From: Diploscapter coronatus
Lineage: Eukaryota; Nematoda; Chromadorea; Rhabditida; Rhabditidae
Assembly (NCBI GenBank): GCA_964036155.1
Contig: OZ038423.1
Span: 81,173,249-81,237,248 of the forward strand
Reading direction: 5' to 3'
Length of the DNA stretch: 64,000 nt
Positions 37,301 to 46,796 of the stretch are shown here, piece after piece. The notes beneath the pieces are model-generated. The model searched no databases. It saw only the letters and a list, made by a program, of their open reading frames with translations, and had not been told where the DNA came from. Each line of letters begins with the position of its first letter. Position 1 is the first letter of the stretch. Made by a program: the position numbers and the translations under genes.

Positions 37301-40300
37301 GGTCATTTGGGGCTCTTTGCGCGCGCGCGCGTCGGTTGTTTACCGCTTGTGCCCCGTCGTTCCGCTTTTCAGGCAAAAAGATAAAACAAATGAAACGTTG
37401 AAAATTAGAATACGGGGAAATAACATGGAAAAAAGAGGAAAGAGAACGATAGGGAAAATGAGAAATAGCATGCAAAAATTATAGAGAAAAGAAGAAATAT
37501 TGTAAAAGTATAAGAGAAAAAGAAATAGATATAGGAAAGATACGAGAGAAAAATCATACCCCAATGGATGTCTATTCTCATAGAAACCCTAACAACAATA
37601 GTGTAATTTGGTAAAATCTAGGGGTAGCATATAAAAATAATGAAATGGCTAAAAATCGACATTTTATTATAAGACTTGATGTTTTTAGATCTTTCGATAA
37701 TGATATGTGCGTTTTTATCAACGTTAACACTTCGGAACCGGAAAACTTACTAGAAAGGGAATAATAGTTTTGGTAGTGCTAGCTAAAGGCAGAAAAACTC
37801 GATGTAATGATTAGCAAGGCTTTAAAGAAGCAAAAATATTATTTTAAAATAATATGTTTCAGAAAATTGTACATATATACGCTTTATAGAGAAAATATTC
37901 AGTTCGTGAACTTGGCATTGAAAAATTAACAAAATTTAATAAACTAAAAGAGACTAGCTTGAAAATTTAATGTTTCAAGATTTAATAACCTAGGAATGAT
38001 ACTCATCAAATTGATAATGCCATTTGAAAATCGTTTGAAAAATTCATTCCTAAAAATATAAAATAATTCTCCAAAAGAAGTCGCCTCTTATTTGACCTCA
38101 GGCCGAGCTGTTTTTTATTGTTGTTTTTCCCATTGGTCACTTTTCTCTTTCTTTTCCTCTCTCATTCATTTTTTACACTTTCTTTTTCTCGCTCTTTTTC
38201 CATACTATTTCTGTGTTTTCCTGCGATTGTTTTTTGCCCTGAGATGACCTCCTTATCCCTTTCCTTTCTTTCTTTCGCTATAAGGAAAAAATATGTGACA
38301 CAGACTTAGAGAAGAAAAATGATAAATTCTGAAACATAAACCAAGAATATTGTAATTTGTATTGTGTGTGACGATTTTTAAGTTAGTAACTTTGAAATTC
38401 TTTATAAGTATATCAGTTTTATCCAAAACAACATACGCATTTTTTATTGTACATTTAGTTTTTCCTGTTACTTCTAAACTTTCATTTTCCTTTAGATTAT
38501 ATCCCTTCAGTAGATTTCTTTCCATAGATTTTCCGATCTTCTATATTTTCTGTTGTGCATAGTTTTCTGGTTGCCAATTTCATTCTCTATCTTTTCCCTT
38601 CCTCACTTTCCACACTATTTCTCTTTTTTTTCTTTACTATTGTAATCTCTCTTCCTAGTAAATTGATTTTTGCAAGTGAGAAACCTAAAAAGTGGGCGGA
38701 GTTTATTTTCCGGGCATTGTGCCTCAGGGCATAGGACATGCATGGTACCGACTGGGACAAAATTGCTAGAGATTTCGGAAAGAATTAGAATATGGAAATA
38801 TGACATAAACACTGGAGAGGGAAAAGAAAGAAATAGCGCTAGAGAATAAGAGTGAGAGAAGAGAAATGCAGAAAATTAGAATACGAGAATAAAAGCAAAG
38901 GCAAGGGATAGCCGTTCTCTTTCGGAAAAATTTTACTCTCTCTCTTTATCTTTCTTTCTCCCATTCTTAAATGCTATTTTCTTCTTTCTCTCCTTTTCTG
39001 CCTCTTTTAGTCTCTCTTTTTTAAATACTCTCTAATCTCAGTTCTTTGCGCGTTGGACGGACGGCACTACGCACAAACAATGTTCGTGCCAGCCTCCGGC
39101 AAGGTTATAGACATATAGGATCTGAAGAGAGACAAAAGAAGTCAGAATGGTCAGCTGAAACTGGGTGGAAATAGTATGGGAAAAGGAGAGACTGGAGGGA
39201 AAAGAAAGAATGAAAATAGAGAAGAATAAAGAGACGTAGCACAGTCGGGAAAATGACCAACCCAAATAACAAGCAAGCAAAAAGGCGAAGGGAAGAAAAT
39301 GCAGGGGGTCGAAAAAAGAGGGCGGGGATTTGCAAAAAAAATGGGCGTGGTTTAAGAACATAGCATTTCGAAAATGCGAGTTCAGTAGTGGGAAAAGACC
39401 TCAATAGAAGGGTTTTCATCGGATTTTTTTCGATTTTAGGAATTTTATTGATTTTTATTGAATTTTCAAGGATTCTATATGTTGTAGAGGCTTTGTAATT
39501 GCTGAGAATTATCATTAAACATGCTTTAGATGAAACCCAGGGGCAGAATTTAAGCTAGATCTCCTGTGCATACCCCACCTTAAACCATAATGAGTGGCTA
39601 AAATCATGTTGTGCGTAACCCCTCATATATCAAATTCCTATAGAAAATTTGGTTTTGTGTACACCCCCTTTCCCTAATTTTTCATTCTGACTGAAAGCCT
39701 GCCTAAGTTTGTTTTCGATTGGTATTTTTATCTAACTTGAAACATAACTGATTTTTTGAGATGTTTCATAAATATTCAGGACAAATTTAAAAAAAAAGAT
39801 AATGTTATGTGACGAATCACATTGTGTCGTTTAACGAGCATATTTTTACCTTCTGAAAACTTCGATGTTTCCTTTAGCTTTACTTCACAAATCTGGTCTT
39901 CACAACCTCACCCCAAAACTCTTTTTGGCCTCAAAAATCCGCATCTCTTGCAAATAGATTTCTTGTGCGATAAATATTTTAGACATCATGTTATTTTTAT
40001 CGATCTAGGTAATCTAAATCGATGAAAAACGGTTTATCGCGCCACCTGGGTGTCAGGAATGAAATATCGAGAATTGGTTAGAGAGAAAAAGAAAGGGAGA
40101 GAGGAAGAATAAGAGAAAAAGGTCAAATATTCTAATTTTCTTTCCTTTTCTCTCTCATTTGCTCATACTATTTCTCTTTATCTCTCTAGGTGTTGTTTTG
40201 ACCATCCGGCGCCCGCGTGGCAATGAGAGTCCACTCTAAGGACAAACATTGCAGCGTTCTGAAAAACAACCATATAAAAGAAAAAATGAGTAAAAGATCT

Positions 40301-40564
40301 ATATTTCAACCAATTTCCTATCGAACTTCATCATTTTTCTCTATGACAAATCCAAAACCAAGGAAGATAAAGATAAAAAAGTACAAAAATTTGAAGAAAT
40401 AAGCATACACTTTCTAAAAGTATGAAAATTTCAGGAACAATTAGCATACATCTTCAAAAAAGTGAATTTTCAGACTAAATTAGCATACTTCATTCAAAAC
40501 GTCAGAGTCATGAAATCTCAAGTCTCCCCTCCAAAAATTCTCGTCATTACCCCCTCTCGTTGTG

Positions 40565-43479
40565 ATGTTGTGCTTCATCATGAACTTCGTGACCAGGTGC
40601 ATCATCCGGCCGATGGGCGGCCAGGTATGGACATTTTCTGGGAAAAAAGCTGACTAGGGGTCGGAATTTAAAAATTTGAAGATTGACACCCAAAAATTGA
40701 AGTTCTGATCTTCATCCGATCCAGAATTCCCGAGTCTAAAAATATTCAATCATGAGTTTGTTTCCAGCGGAAATTCGACAAACTCTACCACAGGCTAGTT
40801 GTGCCCTTTCGGGCAATCATCGGGCCATTCGCGTTGGTGAGAAACAAATCGTCACATGATAAAATGCAGAAATCGTGAAAACTCGTTTGCAATATCCAGA
40901 CCTATGAAGGACAAGTCAGAAAGCCCTTGCGACCTACTTCCCGGGTATATTATTTTAACAATTTTCCTTCTCCAACCTGTGATTAGCCTAAATTTCTACC
41001 AGTGCGACCTATCCCCTATAGTTTATTTTCGTCTGACGAAAGTTCTCTATAGGTCTGTCAATATAAGAGTTTGATAAATCTTTTATGAAGATAACTTTTC
41101 TTTAATAAAGATAACGTTACCTAATGAAGATAAACTTTCCTAATTAAGATAATCGTTTCTTTAATGAGTTTCATTCTCCTCCAATAGTGTAGTCGTTCAA
41201 GAAATGAACTTTTGATGAAGATCAATTTTTCCTATGATGTAACGTGAAGAGAATTATGAGGAACAACAATAAAGTAAGGAAGATCAGCCTTTCCCAACTC
41301 CTTTTCAATACCAAATTACTCAAAAAATATAAGAATGAAAAACTGAACTTATTCTTATAAAAAAAATTCTAGAATTACTGTAATCTACAGTATCTTGTAA
41401 TTCCAGGGCATATTCAATATCTTCGCATGGATATACTCGTTCAAGACGGTGGACGGTGTCTTGTCGGCGTTCACGATCGACGTTCTGCGCGTTCTGGGAG
41501 TGTTCGCACTCCTCGAGGCCTGGGTCAACTACGCTCTCTGCATCTACCACGCCAAGTAAGCAATGGAATTACTGTAGTTTAATTTTACTTTAAAGATTAC
41601 TGTAGTTGTTTTTAGCTAGAAGGATTACTGCATGCTTCAGACAGAGCAGCTTTACGTGGTGGAAAGAGCAGATGGAAATCAAGCGCACCAACGAATTTCA
41701 TGACACCGAAATTGCGCAGCCAGGTGAAGATCTTCAACGAAAAACAAACAGTTAAAGCCTAAACCAGAACTCTTAGACTTCTATTCCCTGATCTTCTTAT
41801 GAAAATGAGCCTATGTATTGTAAGAAATTGGCCTCTTCCATTTTTTATTTCTAAGTTACCCTTACCTTTTTATATCTTTTACACCCCGTTTTTCCTCTTC
41901 CCCTCGCTATTTTCCCAAAAAGGAGATAAAAAGTACAAGAAGCCAAGAAATCATCGATATTAAGAGCTTTTATAAGCTGATTAAAAATTTCTCATGTTTC
42001 AGAAAAAGCCGAACAACAACGCCGCTTCATGGGCAACATTGTGCCGAACCCCGAACTTGTCAAGTACTGCTGCACGTGCAAAGTCGACGTTCCGTTGCGG
42101 TATTTAAAAATAACGCCTCTATGACGCCTTTTCGTTCAGTTGCTCTCACTGTTCGAGTTGCGAGACGTGCGTGATGCGATCGGACCATCATTGCCTGGTG
42201 ACGGACGTCTGTTTGGGAGCTTCCAATAATGTAAGGGGGCGTCGTCTAATAAGTTACGACGTCTTTGGCGCCAGTAACTATAAAAAGGCGTCATATTTGA
42301 ATTTTTAGGGCTACTTCCTGATTTCCGTCTTCTATCTGATGTGCATCCTCACCGTCTCCATCTACCTGCAATCCCTCTACCTGCGGGAAAATTTCAGACC
42401 TGAGCTGTAAGATTTTAGAATTTCCATATTTTTGGATTACTGTATCTTTAGACTACTCTAATTTTTCAACCGATACCTAAAAATTTTTTTTTAATTTCAG
42501 ATTTCCTGTCCTCATAATGATCAAGTGGTTTCCGGTGTTGATGTTCCAGGTAAAATTAGAAGAAATATTTGAGCCGGTTTTTTTAAGTTTGCCCTTAATA
42601 ATAGGATGACATTTTAAAAATTTTTTTCATGATTCAAAATATCCCAAACGGTTTTCCAGATCTATTTTAACCATAGGAGAAAAATATTTCGGTTAAAAAC
42701 TATATCAGCCGTTTTTCAGGTCTATCCTTAACCATAAGAATAGGTTTTTAAAGGAAAATGATCTAACGCCAGACATGGTGGTTCGCTATTTCGTCTTCTA
42801 CATGTCGGCAACGCTCTACATTACGTCCATATCCTATTTCGCGTTCAATGTAAGCGATTGTTTCCTAACGTCGTCATTCAAAATCGCGCTTGTTTTATAT
42901 AACTTTTATAAAGACGGTACACGAAGTTACAGTATTCTTTAAAAATGTTTATGGGCTGTTGAAGCTACACTTCAAATTATAAAAAAAGCTGTGCTTCATA
43001 TTACAGCATCCTACTTGTATTCTTCCAACGTCATTATCCAAAATTACGCCTTTAATCTCAGGTCTACCTCTTCCGTCGCGGCTACACGATGCGTGAGCTG
43101 CTCAGCAAGAAGTTGGCGTCCAGATATCGAGGGGATAAGTAAGGATTTCATATATCCATCATCAGATCCAAAGAGAACTACTAATATATCTCTTAAAGAC
43201 CATATATCATTCCAAAATTGTATATATCTTCAAAAATTTAACAAATCTATCTTCTATATCCCTATAGATTTTCTTTAAAAATATTCATTTTCGAAAAAAA
43301 AATCGATATTCTAATTTTCTAGGGGCTCATTCTGGGACCGTGTGCGCTTCATGTTCGGGCCAAACTGGCTGTACCACCTTCTCGTGCCGCAATTCAAGCG
43401 ACGCTACGATGCGGCGTATTTCGACGATATCTACAAGACGTTCGCGCCCGCATCGCACAACTATTCCTGCACCATCTAG
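40565..43479 (+). CDS. DHHC-type palmitoyltransferase
   Basis: Membrane S-acyltransferase. Start ATG at 40565 (MLCFIMNFVTRCIIRPMGG), just after an in-frame stop; an acceptor (gtgaattttcag) lies about 90 bases upstream. Membrane segments: GIFNIFAWIYSF, LGVFALLEAWVNYALCIYH, then after the Cys-rich domain YFLISVFYLMCILTVSIYL, FPVLIMIKWFPVLMF and VRYFVFYMSATLYITSISYF. The catalytic domain reads YCCTCKVDVPLRCSHCSSC then ETCVMRSDHHCLVTDVCLG: HCx2Cx2Cx4DHHCx5C spacing is intact, but the usual Pro-Trp after DHHC is Leu-Val. The last exon ends YKTFAPASHNYSCTI, stop at 43477-43479. An intron (40.85-41.4 kb) carries a family E element. The acceptor of the exon around 42737 is uncertain: the obvious one at 42720 breaks the frame, while an AAG acceptor at 42738 keeps it. 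Exact subfamily not assigned. Confidence 0.85.
40896..41057. mobile_element. MITE family E, copy 3 (DHHC intron)
   Basis: Ends ccagacctatgaaggacaag and gttctctataggtctg. Inverted relative to the 34213 copy and close to identical to it along about 140 bases. Confidence 0.9.
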
Positions 43480-43782
43480 GAACGAGATTCATATATTCGC
43501 ATGGGGAGAAATTTAATATATCCGGCTCTTTCCAATTCGCCGTACGCATGAACGTGTACCCCAATAAACAGATAACTGTAACTTTTGCACGATGTTTACA
43601 ATACTAATTTAAATTAAAGGCGTTGCACAAAATTTCAAAGATTTATGATTTTCATAGAAGTTTCCAACAAAATAATAACGGGATAATCACAAGTGCTTGT
43701 TCGTAAAAAGTCATAATTTTGTAATCACCCCAAAAATTGCCCGTATTATTATTTTTAACAAAAATCATAAAATTAGAAAAAT
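43480..43782. other. Convergent 3' ends of DHHC and pelota genes
   Basis: About 300 bases tail to tail. The plus strand has AATAAA near 43564, a likely poly(A) signal for the DHHC gene. Nothing else is recognisable. Confidence 0.6.
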
Positions 43783-46252
43783 CTATCTTTCTCCTTCAGT
43801 ATCAGACACAGATTCTTCTTCTATGTCGGGCATAGGGAATCTAAATTTTAATTTCAGGAAAAATATGCCAGACAGTTTTAAAGCCTATGTTTTATCATAC
43901 GACTAATTTTCTCTCTAACTCTCTCATCTTCAAGTTTTATTTCGACAAGATTACCTCAAAATAGCTGCGCATCCAGTCAATTGGGCGAGTTGTTCACCGG
44001 AAACGTGCATCGACGAGAAAATCAGGATTTTTCCGTCCTGAAATTTGAAAATAATATAACTTTTCCCTTAAAAATTTTGGTAAGTATTTTATATTCACTT
44101 AAAACTTCTTTGATAAAACTACAGTAACCAATTATTTTTATCCAGGGGTGTTGGAGGTGCAGTAAAATAGCACATCGCATCGCCAACACCACCTTTTTAT
44201 CCAAAACAACAGTAAACAAATATTTTCAAAAAATCGAAAAAACCGTACATTTTTCTTGACATCTTCGACCAGCTTGACGTATTTCTTTCTGGTTTTAATG
44301 TCTTGCGCTCTGAATAGTGAATCAGCCAACATCAGAGTGTCGATCGCCTGCTCTTTATAGGCTCTTTGAACATGCCTGAAAATTGCGAAGTTCAAAAATT
44401 AAGCCCGTCTCTTATTTATTTTTTCCTTACTTATTGTTTCTTAGGAGTGCATTCAAATTGTAAAAAAAATCACATTTTTGGTCCCTGCCTCTTATAATTT
44501 GGCTTAGTTTTTTTCAACAAATGAGGCACAAAATTTTGTAAATCAGTCTTCTGTCCCCCGCCCCTCTATATCGATTTTTTGTTTACTTGTAACCGTAGTA
44601 CGCCCTGTCCGGTTCGGTAGACATTAATTCGAAGAATTGATTCAGCGCTTTCACTTCTGATTGAGCCTGAAACACCAAAATTATAGTGAACAAAATAATA
44701 GAAGCCCCGGATCTTCTATTGTTCTATACACCCCTTAAGGGGGCTTCAATTGAAAAATATAATAATACATAAGAAATAAAAATACATAGCAGAAATAAAT
44801 TTTTTAAATCTTACCTTAGTATCAGCTAACCTCACCGAAACCGCGGGGTCTTCGAGGACTTCTTTCAGCGCATGTTTAAAGCCCGAACTTGCGTGGGTCA
44901 GCAGAAATTTTGACTTCTGCTCGGTGGTGATCTGTATTTTTCTTATTTCTTTTTAAAAACCTTTTTATTTTCCACCTTTTTGCCCTGATTTTCGGCGTAT
45001 TTCATGAGGTGTTCGACGAATTGTTCTTTCAGAAAGCCTCGACTCGCGATCAGAACGCATTTCACAATCTGAAAAAAGATAGAAAAATTTGCTGAAAAAA
45101 TCGAAATATCACCTGAAAATTGACATGCCTGAGGAAAGCCTGCGAGATTAGGTCGAAAAAATCTGACATGCCTTTTTCATGCTGAGAGGCGTAGCCTTTC
45201 CTTTTACGGGGGATCTGAAAAATTCAAATTCCAAGTTTTAGAAAGTTCTAATAGTTTGCTAATCAGCAATTTTCTTCTGGAAACTTACTTTCTAAGAAAA
45301 CTAATGTTAAACAAAGAATAAAATAAAATACAAAATAAAGAAAACCTACACTCTTCTCAATTTTCGCCCTGACAAGTGTCATCGCCGGAGTGATCAAACA
45401 GACATGAGCCAGGCCTTCGTGCAAAACCACAGCGGCAACATCAGCGCTTTGCGTTGGGTCAAGGGCCAAATTAAGCCGACCTGAAATAAGCTAATTACCC
45501 TAATTATCTCATTTGATTGGTCTAATTATCAAATTCAGCTGCCCCAATTATATTTTAATGACTCAAGCTATTCCAGTTAATTACCCTCCCTTAATTAAGA
45601 GAAAGTCAATTATTCATTTTGCAAATGACATTACTCTAATTATTTAGCTTAATTACCCAAATCGATGAAATCCCATTCGGCCTTTTGGAGGGTGAACTTT
45701 CGGTTTGGCTCTATGTCCAAAGTGTGATAAGCGCCCATTTTCACCAGCTCGTTTTCTTCCTGATTTCGGCCCTGAAAAATAAAAAGATAAAATAATTTAA
45801 AAAAAAAAAGAAAAAACAACCTTCAAATGAAGCTGCAAGGCCCCAGGGTCGAAATCAACACTCTCCACGGAAATCGTCAGTGTCGTGTGTTTTCGCTGAC
45901 TGGACGTCGTCCCGGTAGAGGTCTCGGAAACTACCTGAATTAGAAAAAATAAATACAACTAAAAAGTAACATTTTTTAAATAAATAATACCTTCCGAACA
46001 GTCGAAGATTTAACGAGATCCCCAATCCTGATCAGATTATAAATGTGCCACATGTCCTCTGCCTCTTCAGGAATTAGGACCACGTATCTGAAAAGTAACA
46101 AAAATATAGAAATAATTTCATATTCGTGATAATGTAATTCAGGGAAAGGAGTATTGCTTAATTTATTTCTAAAATAAAATAGCAAACAAAACTTAAAGAA
46201 AAAATCCCCACCCACTAGAGTCCTTTTCAATGTGCCGAGCCACTTGCTTCAT
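43783..46252 (-). CDS. pelo-1: Pelota (Dom34), ribosome rescue factor
   Basis: With HBS1 it splits stalled ribosomes in no-go and non-stop mRNA decay; cytoplasmic. Start ATG at 46252 ([14 protein letters not shown], exon 46252-46212). The N-terminal Sm-like domain has [18 protein letters not shown]; the central domain [20 protein letters not shown], then [16 protein letters not shown]; and the C-terminal eL30-like domain [36 protein letters not shown] and [20 protein letters not shown]. It ends with an acidic tail [14 protein letters not shown], stop at 43783-43785. About 10 exons and some 380 residues, the family's normal size. All domains are present and no break was seen. The BPI-like gene ends 545 bases upstream on the same strand. 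Confidence 0.97.
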
Positions 46253-46327
46253 GGCTTCTGCGTTCCTGGTTCAAACTTTCAGCAAAATCCTCGAAATTTT
46301 CCTAAAAATCACGAAATTACAGAAGAG

Positions 46328-46450
46328 GCAAATTGGAGACCATAAACCCTCGTCATGCGAAATAGTGTATGAGGGAAAGAAACCCGTACCTTCCCCTAAC
46401 TATACACTATTTCGCAATGACTTGAGGACTTATGGCTTTCCAAATAGCCA
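46328..46450. mobile_element. MITE family F, copy upstream of pelota
   Basis: Ends gaggcaaattggagaccata and tatggctttccaaatagcc. Inner arms ctcgtcatgcgaaatagtg and cactatttcgcaatgac pair well. It sits within 80-200 bases of the pelota start codon, so it may lie in the promoter or 5' UTR. Confidence 0.75.
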
Positions 46451-46796
46451 CAGAAGGAAAATTGAAGAATGGTGAAAATTTGCGAAATAACTAACAAAAT
46501 CGACGAAATGGACGATTGAGCGTTGAAAAGTAGCAAGTGCGCTCTAATGCTAAATTCAATTCACCCAAGCGTGTTACAATCGCGCTCCAATGCCAAAATT
46601 GTATTTTATTTATTCAGTTTCACAATTATTTATTTCATTTTCTTTAAAAACATAAAAGAGCTCAATAAAAATCACCCGTTTACAACATTTTTGAACCGTA
46701 TCTCCTTGTGTATCGTCATTAAAAAATAAACTATATTAAAAAAACTACCATAATCTGCTTAGCAGAAGTAAGAGGTTTAAAAACTAGGAGAAAAAG

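Larger units (their letters stand above)
28559..40564. other. 12-kb stretch without well-supported genes, upstream of hbl-1
   Basis: Apart from one candidate exon at 29766, I find no exon I can defend. The DNA alternates purine-rich and pyrimidine-rich tracts with about 30 occurrences of GAAATAGTATG-like motifs in either orientation, for example 33184, 33267, 37249, 38201, 39168 and 40165. It also contains one intact family E element (34213), tRNA-like box A sequences (near 30990, 32330, 32600), copies of CTATGCTTAACCAT (31593, 32998, 36215) and short TGAAGATCAGC motifs. Its position suggests cis-regulatory DNA and 5' exons of hbl-1, mixed with decayed repeats. Confidence 0.55.
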
